Source: Dinoroseobacter sp. (GTDB lineage Bacteria; Pseudomonadota; Alphaproteobacteria; Rhodobacterales; Rhodobacteraceae). Taken from it: a DNA stretch of 64,000 nucleotides. The translations under genes and the position numbers were made by a program. Location of the stretch: contig JAEPNN010000006.1 of NCBI GenBank assembly GCA_017643385.1, forward strand, positions 1 to 64,000, read 5' to 3'. The notes under the pieces are model-generated. The model was not told where the DNA came from, ran no database searches, and saw nothing but the letters and a program-made list of their open reading frames with translations. The stretch's first letter is position 1. The number at the start of each line of letters is the position of its first letter. This document shows, one piece after another, positions 44,485 through 54,225 of this stretch.

Positions 44485-44569
44485 CAGATAACGTCCTCAC
44501 CAGAAAAAGCGGATTGGCGAGGGCGTTTGCGCTTGCTAGGCTCTCGGCAACACGAGAGTCTTTTGCCGA

Positions 44570-45394
44570 ATGCGCCACACGCTACCTTTAGCCCCGCAGT
44601 TCTATGTGACTGCTCCGCAGCCCTGCCCTTACCTGTCTGGGCGGATGGAGCGAAAACTGTTCACTGCGCTGCAGGGCGATCAGGCTGGCATTCTGAATGA
44701 CAGCCTTTCAAAACAAGGGTTTCGTCGATCTCAGAACGTGCTTTACCGTCCATCTTGTGCGGATTGTACAGCCTGTCTCTCGGCCAGAATTCGGGTGGAA
44801 GATTTCGTTGCTTCGCGCAGCCAGCGGCGAACTTTGAACAGAAATTCTGAGTTGCGCCGTGATGCAACGAGCCCTTGGGCAACCGAAGACCAATACGCTC
44901 TTTTCAGAAAATATCTGGATTCGCGCCATGCAGATGGCGGGATGGCAGATATGGATATCTTCGAATTTGCAGCAATGATCGAAGAGACCCCGGTTCGATC
45001 GCGGCTCATCGAATACTCTGATCGAGGTGAAGATGGTCGCGAGTTGGTGGCCGTATGCCTCACAGACGTGCTCGATGACGGACTGAGCATGGTCTACAGC
45101 TTTTATGACCCAGACCGGCCCCGTCAGTCACTGGGCACACAGATTATCCTTGATCACATACAGATCGCACGCGAGGCGGGTCTGCCTTACGTCTACCTGG
45201 GCTATTGGGTGCCCGGCAGTCCGAAGATGGGCTACAAAGCCGGTTTCTCAGCGCTTGAGATCTACAAAAACGGGGTCTGGACCGATATCGGCAACCCAGC
45301 GACACACGAGACTGTTCAAAATCCTTTGAAAGTCGAACCAATATCGGAACAGGTCGCGCAGATCACGTTGCCAGATCTACGCGCCCAGCGCTGA
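44570..45394 (+). CDS. bpt: Aspartate/glutamate leucyltransferase
   Basis: A 274-residue aminoacyl-tRNA-protein transferase. Bpt moves leucine from Leu-tRNA onto proteins with N-terminal Asp or Glu, feeding them to the ClpS/ClpAP pathway. Family blocks are [16 protein letters not shown] (about 17-32), the cysteine-rich [16 protein letters not shown] and [31 protein letters not shown]. Length is normal. It converges on dctD, 11 bases apart. Confidence 0.93.
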   Translation: MRHTLPLAPQFYVTAPQPCPYLSGRMERKLFTALQGDQAGILNDSLSKQGFRRSQNVLYRPSCADCTACLSARIRVEDFVASRSQRRTLNRNSELRRDATSPWATEDQYALFRKYLDSRHADGGMADMDIFEFAAMIEETPVRSRLIEYSDRGEDGRELVAVCLTDVLDDGLSMVYSFYDPDRPRQSLGTQIILDHIQIAREAGLPYVYLGYWVPGSPKMGYKAGFSALEIYKNGVWTDIGNPATHETVQNPLKVEPISEQVAQITLPDLRAQR

Positions 45395-45405
45395 AGGTAT
45401 TTGTT

Positions 45406-46752
45406 TTAGAGATAGTTGGCGCGACTTAAGCCGTATTTCGCCATTTTCTCATTCAAGGTCCGACGCGGTAAACATAGCTCTTCCATCACCGACGCAATGG
45501 ACCCTTTGTGACGCCGCATAGTATTATCGATCAGCATACGTTCAAACGCCTCGACATATTCCTTCAGAGGTTTTCCCTCGGTCACAATCGTTGGCGACAA
45601 TTCCGTCGCTTCAGGTGTCAACAAAGACGAGATCGTTCCACTGCCGCGCCGCGCTTGCAACACTGCGCGCTCAGCCACGTTGATAAGCTGTCGTACATTC
45701 CCAGGCCAAGGCGCCTGAACAAGCTGAGCGGCTTCCTGCGCGCTTATGTGCGGTGCATCACAGCCATATTCCTCAGCGAACTGCTCCGTCATATGCGTAA
45801 ACAGCGTCAGAATATCTTCACCACGCTGGCGCAGTGGTGGGACCATTACACGCATGGCTGCTAGTCGATAAAACAGGTCTGGGCGAAGCATATCTTCGGC
45901 GCTCCGCTCCACATCGGTAAGGTTGCATATCGCCACGATCCGCGTCTCTGCGCTGCCACCTTGAGCGTTCAGTACCGTGAGCAGTTTTGCCTGCAAAGCC
46001 GGGGAAAGCGCCTCGATATCTTCCAGACACAACGTTCCACCGCGTGCTTGTTCTACCAAGGGAAGAGGATCTTCAGGGTTAGACGATCCAAACAGTATTG
46101 CCCCAAGTGCGCCTTCATCTTCTGACAGACAACTTTGGACGATGAACTTCTTGCCTTGCCGTGGCCCCACCGCATGCAAAGCGTGCGCCACAAGGCTTTT
46201 ACCTGTGCCAGTTTCGCCCTCGACCAGCACGTGTCCATCTGCTTGACCGAGATCCAGAATATCTTCGCGCAAACGCTCCATAACCGGAGACGCCCCGATA
46301 AGCATCCGGACAAGCGCGGTACCATCACTCAGTTCACGGCGAAGGGTCCGGTTGTCCAAGGTCAGGCGTCGGGTTTCGGACGCACGCTTGGCAAGGTCTG
46401 TCATCCGGTCAGGATTGAAGGGCTTTTCCATGAAATCATATGCCCCGATCCGCATGGCTTCGACGGCCATAGGCACATCGCCGTGCCCCGTGATCAGGAT
46501 CACAGGGAGTGCTGAATCGAGCGCCATAAGTTTTTTCAGAAAAACCATTCCGTCCATACCCGGCATGCGGATGTCACTGACAACGATGCCGGGATATCCT
46601 GGGCCAATGACACGTAGCGCGTCTTCGGCGGATCCGAATGTTTCGGTTTCAAAGCCAGACAATGCCAGCCATTGGCTGATCGACTGACGCATATCTTGTT
46701 CGTCATCCACGATGGCGATGCGCATCGCCTCGGGTGCAGGAAGTTCGGCCAT
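45406..46752 (-). CDS. dctD: DctD-like response regulator without the GAFTGA loop
   Basis: A 448-residue NtrC-family regulator paired with DctB. The receiver has phospho-acceptor D60 (VVSDIRMPG) and K110. The AAA+ domain has an intact Walker A, GETGTGKS at 179-186. The region that should hold the GAFTGA sigma-54 contact loop instead reads LFGSSNPEDPLPLVEQ (220-235), and the Walker B core is LCLEDIE in place of the usual LFLDEI. The Fis-type helix-turn-helix is intact near the end. It may bind DNA but not act as a normal sigma-54 activator. AGGGAG precedes the start. By pairing it should control C4-dicarboxylate uptake. Confidence 0.87.
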   Translation of the reverse strand: MAELPAPEAMRIAIVDDEQDMRQSISQWLALSGFETETFGSAEDALRVIGPGYPGIVVSDIRMPGMDGMVFLKKLMALDSALPVILITGHGDVPMAVEAMRIGAYDFMEKPFNPDRMTDLAKRASETRRLTLDNRTLRRELSDGTALVRMLIGASPVMERLREDILDLGQADGHVLVEGETGTGKSLVAHALHAVGPRQGKKFIVQSCLSEDEGALGAILFGSSNPEDPLPLVEQARGGTLCLEDIEALSPALQAKLLTVLNAQGGSAETRIVAICNLTDVERSAEDMLRPDLFYRLAAMRVMVPPLRQRGEDILTLFTHMTEQFAEEYGCDAPHISAQEAAQLVQAPWPGNVRQLINVAERAVLQARRGSGTISSLLTPEATELSPTIVTEGKPLKEYVEAFERMLIDNTMRRHKGSIASVMEELCLPRRTLNEKMAKYGLSRANYL

Positions 46753-46753
46753 A

Positions 46754-48571
46754 TCAGGCTCCCTTGGAATAGATGTCGGTGGCCTCGGTGTTCGGGGCCA
46801 TGATGGGTAAACGCATCTCGAAGACGGCTCCGCCGCCTTCGGCGTTTCGCGCGGTCAAACGGCCACCGTGGTCGGTAACGATTCCGCTCGAAATCGCGAG
46901 CCCAAGTCCTACCCCATCCCCAGGGCGCTTGGTTGTATAGAAGGGCTCGAACAGCTGATCGAGATCTTCGATTCCATTGCCATTGTCGCGCACCGTCAGG
47001 CTGACAGTTTCCCCGCTCGACAAGAGCAATTCGATGGTTGGCGCACGCACAGATTGTGTTGCGTCCAAAGCATTTCTCAATAGGTTCACAATGACCTGTT
47101 CAATACGAATTCGGTCTCCAAGGACGAAGACCGGTTCTTTTGGCAACGAGCGTGTGATTTCCACATGGCGTTGCTTGAGCTGCGGCTCCATCATGCCCAG
47201 AGCGCTCATGAGCGCGTCGCGGACGTCCACAGGATGGAACTCCTCTTCCCCCTTACGCGCATAGCTCTTTAGCTGTCGCGTAATGGACCCCATGCGATCA
47301 ATCAAATCGTCGATCCGCGCAAAGGACGAGGCAGACTCTTCTGCCCTGCCCCTCTGCAAAAGCAGTTTGGCGCCAGCAAGATAGGTCTTCATCGCAGCAA
47401 GCGGTTGATTTAGTTCGTGACTCACCGCCGCAGACATTTCTCCTAACGCGGCCAGTTTCTGCGACTGCGCCAATGTTTGCTCGGCGACCGCAAGGTTGCG
47501 CTCTGCCGCTTCACGCTCTGCAATTTCGCGCTGCAGCCGGTCATTGAGCGCGCGCAGTTCGGCAGATTCTTGCTGAAATGAAAGCGCGTCCGATGCGGCC
47601 CTGCGGCTCAAGGCATAGAAGCCCAGTGCCAAGAGGATCGCAAATCCCATAACCTCCAGTGCGATCACGGCATTTACCCGCTCCCGAACGCTCGCATAAG
47701 TCACAAAACTCGTCAGGCGCCAGCCGCGAAATGGAATCAGAGTTTCGAGTTGCAGAACGGCCTCACCCGCAAGATAGGTCGGGGGCGTACCCGGTCTGGT
47801 CCAATCCGTTGTGGTTTGCAGCGCGCGGGCAATTGCAGAGGGTGGCGATTGTGCTGCAAGTGCTTCGTCGACAGTCAAGCCGCGCCACCGCGACTCTGTC
47901 GACAAGATCACCTCGCCTGTGCTGCGCGTCACGAGGATCGCATCGGTGGCACCACGCCAGCGTGTTTCCAGTTTAGCGAGATTCACTTCCACAACAATCA
48001 CACCGATGCCGCGCTGTTCGCTTTCGATCTTGCGCGAGAAATGGAACGCAAACTCGCCATGATCCATTAGTTCATCTGTAAATATAGTGCCATTCGCGCG
48101 AAGTGCTTCCACATAGGATGGCGTGTTTCGCAGAGATCCCCCCAGCCGCGTCCGATCGGTCGCCGCCACAATGCGTCCATTGTCGTCCACCAACATCAGC
48201 GACGCCGCCCCAATTTCGTCTCTAAGCGAAATCAGGCGTTGGGAGGTGGCAACATAGTCGCCGGAATTCAGCGCCCCGATCATCACAGGGTCACGCGACA
48301 AGAGAAGAGGTACGGTAGAGTTGCGCTGTACCTCTGATACGATGGCGTTTGCGTAAAGTGAAAGACGCAGCTCGGCACGGCTGCGGGTGTCTTCGGTAAA
48401 ACGTTCGGTCAGCCAAAGGTTTGTAATGCTGACCACGACGGCGGACATAACCAGAACAAGACCCAGACCGGCGCGCATCGCCCATCTCAAACGCCTGTCG
48501 GTTTCTACACCCGGGTCTCCAAGGGGAGGACTGGGTGTGATCCGGGCTTCGCTACCAAGAAAACCACTCAT
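46754..48571 (-). CDS. dctB: DctB-type C4-dicarboxylate sensor histidine kinase
   Basis: A 605-residue membrane sensor kinase. Transmembrane segments at about 30-55 and 300-325 enclose a periplasmic double-PAS-like sensor domain, as in DctB. A coiled-coil linker follows. The phospho-acceptor is H385 in VSHELNQPLAAMK, and the ATPase motifs are NLLRNALDA, DNGNGI and GVGLGLAIS. The start is taken at the ATG at 48571; a TTG two codons before it is weaker. It ends one base before the dctD start. No dctPQM transporter genes are in the window. Confidence 0.9.
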   Translation of the reverse strand: MSGFLGSEARITPSPPLGDPGVETDRRLRWAMRAGLGLVLVMSAVVVSITNLWLTERFTEDTRSRAELRLSLYANAIVSEVQRNSTVPLLLSRDPVMIGALNSGDYVATSQRLISLRDEIGAASLMLVDDNGRIVAATDRTRLGGSLRNTPSYVEALRANGTIFTDELMDHGEFAFHFSRKIESEQRGIGVIVVEVNLAKLETRWRGATDAILVTRSTGEVILSTESRWRGLTVDEALAAQSPPSAIARALQTTTDWTRPGTPPTYLAGEAVLQLETLIPFRGWRLTSFVTYASVRERVNAVIALEVMGFAILLALGFYALSRRAASDALSFQQESAELRALNDRLQREIAEREAAERNLAVAEQTLAQSQKLAALGEMSAAVSHELNQPLAAMKTYLAGAKLLLQRGRAEESASSFARIDDLIDRMGSITRQLKSYARKGEEEFHPVDVRDALMSALGMMEPQLKQRHVEITRSLPKEPVFVLGDRIRIEQVIVNLLRNALDATQSVRAPTIELLLSSGETVSLTVRDNGNGIEDLDQLFEPFYTTKRPGDGVGLGLAISSGIVTDHGGRLTARNAEGGGAVFEMRLPIMAPNTEATDIYSKGA

Positions 48572-48657
48572 AGGCAAAGACTAAGCACGCACAGGCCCCG
48601 CCTCAACCCAAGGCATCAAACGTTCGTACAGGCGGCAAGATGGCGCTTGCGAATTGA

Positions 48658-49326
48658 TTATGCCGCAACCAGCGAAGCAGACAATGCTTTGAACATCGCG
48701 GCACCGTCGGTGTTTCCGGTAACAGGATCAATTGCTCTTTCCGGGTGCGGCATCAGCCCCAGCACGCGGCGGTTTTCTGACAGAATACCGGCAATATCGC
48801 GGGCAGACCCGTTAGGGTTCTCGGCATACCGAAAGGCCACCCTGCCTTCACCTTCCAACTGGTCCAACGTCGCTGCATCGGCTGTGAAATTTCCATCATG
48901 ATGCGCAATCGGGAAGATCGTCTCATTGCCCGCTGCATACTCTGACGTGAATGCACTGTCGGCATTTTCGACTTTCAACGTCACAGGCTTGCACAAAAAC
49001 TTCAGCCCGGCATTTCGCATCAGCGCACCGGGCAGCAAACCGGTCTCCAGAAGCACTTGGAAACCGTTGCAGATCCCCAAAACATGACCGCCGGATTGCG
49101 CAAACTCGGCAACTGATTTCATGATAGGCGCACGCGCAGCAATCGCGCCACATCGCAGGTAGTCCCCGTGACTAAACCCGCCGGGAAGCCCCACAATGTC
49201 GACGCCTGAAGGCAATTCAGTATCCTTGTGCCAGACGCGGTCAACGGCGAAGCCCGCAGCTTCAAAGGCAACGGCAAGATCGCGATCACAATTCGAACCT
49301 GGAAATGTAACGACTGCAGCCCGCAC
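48658..49326 (-). CDS. purQ: Phosphoribosylformylglycinamidine synthase, glutaminase subunit
   Basis: A 222-residue class I glutamine amidotransferase supplying ammonia to PurL. The catalytic cysteine is in [13 protein letters not shown], and the His/Glu pair is in LMPHPERAI. The start is a GTG at 49326 whose G is shared with the purS stop codon (TAGTG), so the two are coupled. The frame to 49383 runs back through purS and is not used. Confidence 0.94.
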   Translation of the reverse strand: MRAAVVTFPGSNCDRDLAVAFEAAGFAVDRVWHKDTELPSGVDIVGLPGGFSHGDYLRCGAIAARAPIMKSVAEFAQSGGHVLGICNGFQVLLETGLLPGALMRNAGLKFLCKPVTLKVENADSAFTSEYAAGNETIFPIAHHDGNFTADAATLDQLEGEGRVAFRYAENPNGSARDIAGILSENRRVLGLMPHPERAIDPVTGNTDGAAMFKALSASLVAA

Positions 49327-49556
49327 TAGCCCATCTCCACCCGGTAGCTTTCGATCACTGTATTGGCGAGTAGCTTCTCGCACATCGAGGTTACATCCGC
49401 CTCTGACGTTCCCTCAGCCAGATCAAGCTCGATCACCTTGCCCTGACGCACACCTTCGACCCCCTCAAACCCAAGTGTGCCTAGCGCATGGCGCACCGCT
49501 TCCCCCTGAGGATCAAGAACACCTTGTTTCAGCATGACAGTGACTGTGGCTTTCAT
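49326..49556 (-). CDS. purS: Phosphoribosylformylglycinamidine synthase, PurS subunit
   Basis: A 76-residue structural subunit that bridges PurL and PurQ. It has the family pattern [25 protein letters not shown] and ends IESYRVEMG. It overlaps purQ and follows purC by about 29 bases. Confidence 0.95.
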   Translation of the reverse strand: MKATVTVMLKQGVLDPQGEAVRHALGTLGFEGVEGVRQGKVIELDLAEGTSEADVTSMCEKLLANTVIESYRVEMG

Positions 49557-49585
49557 GGTCTGGGTCTCTTTTCGTTTCTAAGCGA

Positions 49586-50347
49586 TCAGTTGATCAGGGT
49601 CGGCTTGGTCATTTGTGCGGCGTTTGTCGGCATGACACCCAGGCGCTTGGCAACCTCGGTGTAAGCGTCGGCAAGATCGCCGAGGTCCTGGCGAAACACG
49701 TCCTTATCAAGCTTGTTGCCCGTTTTGATGTCCCACAGGCGGCAGGAATCCGGGCTGATCTCATCGGCCACAACCAGGCGCATGAAGTCATTGTCCCAAA
49801 GCCTGCCGATCTCGATCTTGAAATCCACGAGTTTGATACCGACGCCCAGCAGAAGGCCCGACATGAAATCATTGACCCTCACGGCCAGGGCGACCATATC
49901 ATCCAAATCCTGATGGGTGGCCCATCCAAACGCGAGAATGTGCTCTTCACTGACGATCGGGTCGCCCAAATCGTCGTCTTTGTAATAGAATTCTATAATA
50001 GGGCGCGGCAGCGGTGTTCCTTCCGCGATCCCCAAGCGTTTCGAAATCGAACCTGCGGCGACATTACGAACGACCACTTCAAGCGGAATGATCTCCACTT
50101 GGCGGATCAGTTGCTCGCGCATATTCAATCGTTTGATGAAATGCGTTGGTACCCCAATTGCAGTTAGCCCGGTCATGAAAAACTCGCTCAAGCGGTTGTT
50201 CAGAACACCCTTGCCTTCGATGATAGCCTTTTTTTCTGCATTAAATGCTGTGGCATCGTCTTTGAAATACTGGACAAACGTGCCCGGCTCAGGACCTTCG
50301 TACAAAACTTTGGCTTTGCCTTCGTAAATTTTCTTGCGGCGGGCCAT
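49586..50347 (-). CDS. purC: SAICAR synthetase
   Basis: A 253-residue ATP-dependent ligase joining CAIR and aspartate in purine synthesis. The N-terminus [20 protein letters not shown] is the family start, so I use the ATG at 50347 (GGAG upstream) and not the longer frame. [17 protein letters not shown] and [32 protein letters not shown] are diagnostic. It leads purC-purS-purQ; purL lies 21 kb away on the other strand. Confidence 0.95.
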   Translation of the reverse strand: MARRKKIYEGKAKVLYEGPEPGTFVQYFKDDATAFNAEKKAIIEGKGVLNNRLSEFFMTGLTAIGVPTHFIKRLNMREQLIRQVEIIPLEVVVRNVAAGSISKRLGIAEGTPLPRPIIEFYYKDDDLGDPIVSEEHILAFGWATHQDLDDMVALAVRVNDFMSGLLLGVGIKLVDFKIEIGRLWDNDFMRLVVADEISPDSCRLWDIKTGNKLDKDVFRQDLGDLADAYTEVAKRLGVMPTNAAQMTKPTLIN

Positions 50348-50522
50348 GGCTGGATACTCCGGGAAAGGGCCAAACTGCACGGTCAGAGAGCCCCTGCCGT
50401 GGTGATCGCGCTATAGGACAAGTGCCAAACAGCCGCAAGGCGAAGCATGGTGTTCCCCTTGCGATGCAAGGCCGCAATCGTCATATCAAAACCAATAGAA
50501 CTTTTTTGGGAGGCTGCAGCCG

Positions 50523-50837
50523 ATGACCACTTTTGAAGATCGCGAGAACGCCTTTGAGACCAAATACGCCCATGACGCAGAAATGCAGTTTAAGGCAGAG
50601 GCGCGCCGCAACAAGCTGTTGGGCCTTTGGGCCGCTGGCTTGATGGGTAAAGATGAAGCCGCAGCTGCCGACTATGCTCGAGAAGTTGTAAAGTCTGACT
50701 TCGAGGAAGCAGGTGACGAAGACGTTTACCGCAAAGTGTCAGGTGATCTGGGCGATCTGGCGGACGAAGCTACGATCCGGGCAAAAATGGCTGAGCTTCT
50801 GATCGAAGCGCAATCGCAAATCATGGCGGACGAGTAA
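50523..50837 (+). CDS. F1-ATPase inhibitor, zeta subunit (DUF1476)
   Basis: A 104-residue helical protein of the DUF1476 family, known as the zeta subunit of alphaproteobacterial ATP synthase. It blocks ATP hydrolysis by inserting its N-terminal helix in F1. The family pattern FEDRENAFETKYAHDAEMQFKAEARRNKLLGLWAA is at 4-38. It stands divergent from purC, far from the ATP synthase genes, which are not in the window. Confidence 0.92.
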   Translation: MTTFEDRENAFETKYAHDAEMQFKAEARRNKLLGLWAAGLMGKDEAAAADYAREVVKSDFEEAGDEDVYRKVSGDLGDLADEATIRAKMAELLIEAQSQIMADE

Positions 50838-50869
50838 GGCTTTCCGCCAAATCCTGCCAAAAAATCATG

Positions 50870-50964
50870 AGCACAATTCATAATTGTGTTGATGATCTTC
50901 GATTTGCATCATGTGAGCTGGGGTGTCAGAGCGATTTAATGTAGCTTTTGTTCGGACCAGCCCC
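50870..50964 (+). promoter_or_regulatory. Structured leader of the homocysteine methyltransferase gene
   Basis: The leader has an AATTCATAATT dyad near 50877, a TGATG...CATCA stem around 50891-50914, and ATTTAATGTAGCTTTTG at about 50935, which resembles the AAUGUAGCU 3' core of the SAM-II/SAM-V riboswitch group. A GCTGG near 50918 can pair with the CCAGC just before the start codon. The 5' half does not match the SAM-II consensus well, so the assignment is tentative. Confidence 0.3.
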
Positions 50965-51981
50965 ATGACACATCTTCTCGGTGAACTTCTCTCCCAGCGC
51001 GACTGGCTTTTGGCCGATGGCGCAACCGGGACCACATTGTTCAACATGGGTCTGCAATCTGGCGATGCCCCCGAACTATGGAATGCAGACCATCCCGATC
51101 GCATCGTGCAGCTTTACACAGGCGCCGTTGACGCCGGAAGCGACCTGTTTCTGACCAATACCTTCGGCGGCACTGCCGCGCGGCTAAAACTGCATGATGC
51201 GCAAAACCGCGTTTTCGAGCTTAACAAGCTGGGTGCGGAAATTGGGCGCGAGGTTGCGGACAAAGCCGGACGAAAAATCGTCGTTGCCGGGTCAATGGGT
51301 CCGACGGGCGAGATCATGGCGCCTCTTGGACCGCTGAGCTTTGAATCTGCAGTAGAGATGTTTCATGCTCAGGCGGAAGGTCTGAAAGCGGGCGGCGCTG
51401 ATGTCCTTTGGGTCGAAACCATTTCGGCCCCAGAAGAATACAAAGCGGCCGCTGAAGCTGCGCGTCTGGCAGAGATGCCTTGGTGCGGCACGATGAGCTT
51501 TGATACCGCGGGACGCACAATGATGGGTGTGACCTCTGCTGCGATGTCAAACATGGTAGACACAATTGATCACGCACCGGTTGCGTTCGGAGCGAATTGC
51601 GGCGTCGGGGCCTCCGACCTGCTACGCACTGTTCTGGGCTTTGCCGGCACGGGAACAGAACGGCCGATTATCGCGAAAGGGAATGCAGGCATCCCGAAAT
51701 ACGTCGATGGTCACATTCATTATGACGGCACCCCTGATCTGATGGCGGATTACGCGGTACTTGCCCGCGCCTCGGGTGCCAAGATCATTGGAGGATGCTG
51801 TGGTACCACACCAGAGCATCTGCGTTCCATGCGTGAGGCTCTTGAAACGCGCGATGCACGCGATCGCCCGACGCTTGATGAAATTGCAGACGCACTTGGC
51901 GGCTTCTCCTCAACTGTCGATGGAACCGAAGCAGATGCGCCCGGCCCCGCACGTCGCGGTAATCGTCGACGTCGCGCCTAA
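50965..51981 (+). CDS. Homocysteine S-methyltransferase module of a split methionine synthase (Bmt-like)
   Basis: A 338-residue cytosolic zinc methyltransferase of the betaine/homocysteine family. The three zinc cysteines are C212 (GANCGVG) and C278-C279 (GGCCGTTPEH). DGATGTTLFNMGL starts the barrel. A corrinoid-binding protein is encoded 1.2 kb downstream, so I infer that it acts as the homocysteine domain of a split, B12-dependent methionine synthase of the kind described for a roseobacter. Direct betaine-dependent activity is the alternative. The start is the ATG at 50965. Its stop overlaps the radical SAM gene by four bases. Confidence 0.82.
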   Translation: MTHLLGELLSQRDWLLADGATGTTLFNMGLQSGDAPELWNADHPDRIVQLYTGAVDAGSDLFLTNTFGGTAARLKLHDAQNRVFELNKLGAEIGREVADKAGRKIVVAGSMGPTGEIMAPLGPLSFESAVEMFHAQAEGLKAGGADVLWVETISAPEEYKAAAEAARLAEMPWCGTMSFDTAGRTMMGVTSAAMSNMVDTIDHAPVAFGANCGVGASDLLRTVLGFAGTGTERPIIAKGNAGIPKYVDGHIHYDGTPDLMADYAVLARASGAKIIGGCCGTTPEHLRSMREALETRDARDRPTLDEIADALGGFSSTVDGTEADAPGPARRGNRRRRA

Positions 51982-53060
51982 AACAAATTCAACTGATCAT
52001 CAGGTTTGACGGGCACTTGGAAAAGATCCCTTCGCAGCACCGGCAGGTCTTTGACGAGACCAACGGCCTTACGGGCCCGTTGAAACCTGTCCCTGAGCAG
52101 TTTGGAATAGATCCCGGTTCCGGTCGCCCGCGTCCCAAAATCCGCGACATAGTCCTGCCCCCCATGCATGTCGCGCACGCGGTTCATGACCCGTGCTGCC
52201 CGATCAGGCACATTTTCCGCAAGCCAGGTGCGGAACAACTCGGACACTTCCAGCGGCAGACGCAGGACAAGGCTTGTTGCGGCCTTCGCGCCTGCGGCGG
52301 CACCTGCCTCCAGCAGTGCTTCGATCTCGTGGCAAGTCAGTCCGGGTATTATGGGCGAAGTCATCATGCGAACCGGAATTCCCGCACTTGCCAGCCTTTC
52401 CATAGTTTTGAGACGTCGTTTCGGAGACGGCACACGCGGTTCCATCTTTCGCGCCAGATCAGCATCAAGTGTCGTGATCGAAACGGCCACCTGCGCCAGA
52501 CCGCAGGCCGCCATTTCAGACAGAATGTCGATATCACGCTCCACCAGCCCCCCCTTGGTGACGATAGAAACCGGATGACGAAACCGCGACAGAACCTCCA
52601 GAACATCGCGCATAATCCGACGATCCCTTTCGATGGGTTGGTAAGCGTCGGTATTGGTGCCGATCGCGATGACGTCGGGGCTGTAACCCTTTCTCGACAA
52701 TTCCCGCTCCAGCAAAGCTGCAGCATTGGGTTTCGCGATCAATTGCGTTTCAAAATCCAATCCGGGGGACAGGCCCAAATAGGCATGCGTTGGACGGGCG
52801 AAGCAGTAAATGCAACCGTGCTCGCACCCGCGATACGGGTTAATGGACCGGTCAAAACTCAAGTCGGGGGACGTATTGCGCGCGAGAATCGTGCGTGCCG
52901 GTTCATCACGAACCTGCGTCCGCACAACCTGCAAATCGTCCTCCAAATCCCACCCATCAGAAACCGCAAATTTTTCAAACCTTTCAAAGCGATTTGTGCG
53001 GTTGCTGGATGCTGCCCTGCCTCTACGACTCTCCGGGTTGATTTTGTCTTGCAGCTCCAT
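51978..53060 (-). CDS. PA0069-family radical SAM protein
   Basis: A 360-residue radical SAM protein of the PA0069/SplB-like group. The cluster cysteines are C79, C83 and C86 in YRGCEHGCIYCF. DVIAIGTNTDAYQPIERDRRIMRDVLEVL is the next family block. Its substrate is unknown. It is antisense between the two methionine synthase genes and need not share their role. Confidence 0.88.
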   Translation of the reverse strand: MELQDKINPESRRGRAASSNRTNRFERFEKFAVSDGWDLEDDLQVVRTQVRDEPARTILARNTSPDLSFDRSINPYRGCEHGCIYCFARPTHAYLGLSPGLDFETQLIAKPNAAALLERELSRKGYSPDVIAIGTNTDAYQPIERDRRIMRDVLEVLSRFRHPVSIVTKGGLVERDIDILSEMAACGLAQVAVSITTLDADLARKMEPRVPSPKRRLKTMERLASAGIPVRMMTSPIIPGLTCHEIEALLEAGAAAGAKAATSLVLRLPLEVSELFRTWLAENVPDRAARVMNRVRDMHGGQDYVADFGTRATGTGIYSKLLRDRFQRARKAVGLVKDLPVLRRDLFQVPVKPDDQLNLF

Positions 53061-53206
53061 AGCGAAAAACTAGAACAAAAATGGAACATCTACAAGTTGT
53101 GGTCGGGGACAGGATTGCCAATGTCGCAATCCAGCGGGTCGCAACTTGATGGAACATTACATATGTCCAAAACTCGCGGCACACATCATTCACGGAGCCA
53201 CGCCTC

Positions 53207-53911
53207 ATGTCCGACGAAGAAGACGATATCATCCTATCTGAGTTGCCAGATGATGAACTTGTCCAGCAGATGTTTGATGACCTCTACGATGGTCTGAGAG
53301 AGGAAATCGAAGAAGGAGTTAACATCCTTCTCGAACGTGGCTGGGAACCCTACCGAATTCTCACTGAGGCGCTCGTAGGCGGCATGACGATCGTGGGGCA
53401 CGATTTCCGTGATGGAATTCTCTTTGTGCCAGAAGTCCTTTTGGCAGCAAACGCGATGAAGGGTGGGATGGCAATCCTGAAGCCGCTCTTGGCCGAGACC
53501 GGCGCGCCGCGCGTGGGTAAAATGGTAATCGGCACCGTGAAGGGCGACATTCATGACATCGGCAAGAACCTCGTGTCGATGATGATGGAAGGTGCTGGCT
53601 TCGAAGTAGTTGATCTTGGCATTAACACCGCAGCCGATGAATACCTCGAAGCGCTTGAAAACGAGCAGCCGGACATCCTCGGCATGTCTGCGCTTCTCAC
53701 CACCACCATGCCGTATATGAAAGTCGTGATCGATACGCTTATCGAAAAAGGCGTTCGCGACGACTACACGGTTCTTGTCGGTGGCGCGCCTTTGAACGAA
53801 GAGTTCGGCAAAGCCATTGGTGCGGACGCCTATTGCCGTGACGCAGCTGTTGCCGTGGAAACCGCTAAGCAATTTATGGCGCGTAAGCACAACCAGTTGG
53901 CGGCCAGTTAA
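53207..53911 (+). CDS. Corrinoid-binding methyl carrier protein (MetH-like B12 module)
   Basis: A 234-residue protein with the two B12-binding domains of methionine synthase: a helical cap (about 15-95) and a Rossmann domain (about 100-225). The lower-axial motif is D114-x-H116-xx-G119 in GDIHDIGKN, followed by the SxL and GG elements (MSALL, VLVGGAP). It carries the methyl group between a donor module and the homocysteine methyltransferase. The methyltetrahydrofolate module is not in the window. A hairpin follows the stop. Confidence 0.9.
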   Translation: MSDEEDDIILSELPDDELVQQMFDDLYDGLREEIEEGVNILLERGWEPYRILTEALVGGMTIVGHDFRDGILFVPEVLLAANAMKGGMAILKPLLAETGAPRVGKMVIGTVKGDIHDIGKNLVSMMMEGAGFEVVDLGINTAADEYLEALENEQPDILGMSALLTTTMPYMKVVIDTLIEKGVRDDYTVLVGGAPLNEEFGKAIGADAYCRDAAVAVETAKQFMARKHNQLAAS

Positions 53912-53923
53912 CGAAGCCCTGTG

Positions 53924-53947
53924 GCGCTGGGGGACACACCCCAGCGC
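53924..53947 (+). terminator. Hairpin downstream of the corrinoid protein gene
   Basis: GCGCTGGGG-GACACA-CCCCAGCGC, a perfect 9-base stem 12 bases after the stop codon. No T run follows, so it may be a stabilising hairpin or a weak terminator. Confidence 0.5.
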
Positions 53948-54225
53948 GGACTTCAATGGCAAGTGCCAGATTTTCGGCAAGAGACGAAACGGAAAAAGAC
54001 ATTTGAGACACCCGGCCTCTCTGGGCCGCGGGACCTGCCGATTGCGTGGACCGGGCCTTGGCATGGTGAGGATCGTGTCGCACAACAAGGTCGCTACAGC
54101 GCGCGCATGCACTCTCAAATGCAGTTATGTATATTGCCCCGCTGGCAATGGCCGAAACCCAGAATGCCCAGCATGGGGTGCCTGATCAAGTGGCGTAGAC
54201 GCTCAGGCTAAGATACACCAAGCTT
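53948..54225. other. Gene-free stretch between the corrinoid gene and the EamA transporter
   Basis: Together with the hairpin, about 314 bases lie between genes. Short frames exist on both strands but none has a ribosome site and protein-like content together. I see no tRNA or clear RNA structure. Confidence 0.5.

Noticed and set aside
52017-53297. 426-codon frame antisense to the radical SAM gene
   Set aside because: The opposite strand has the cluster motif CEHGCIYC and family blocks; this frame has none.
53234-54118. 294-codon frame antisense to the corrinoid protein
   Set aside because: The sense strand carries the GDIHDIGKN motif; the antisense frame has no domain or ribosome site.
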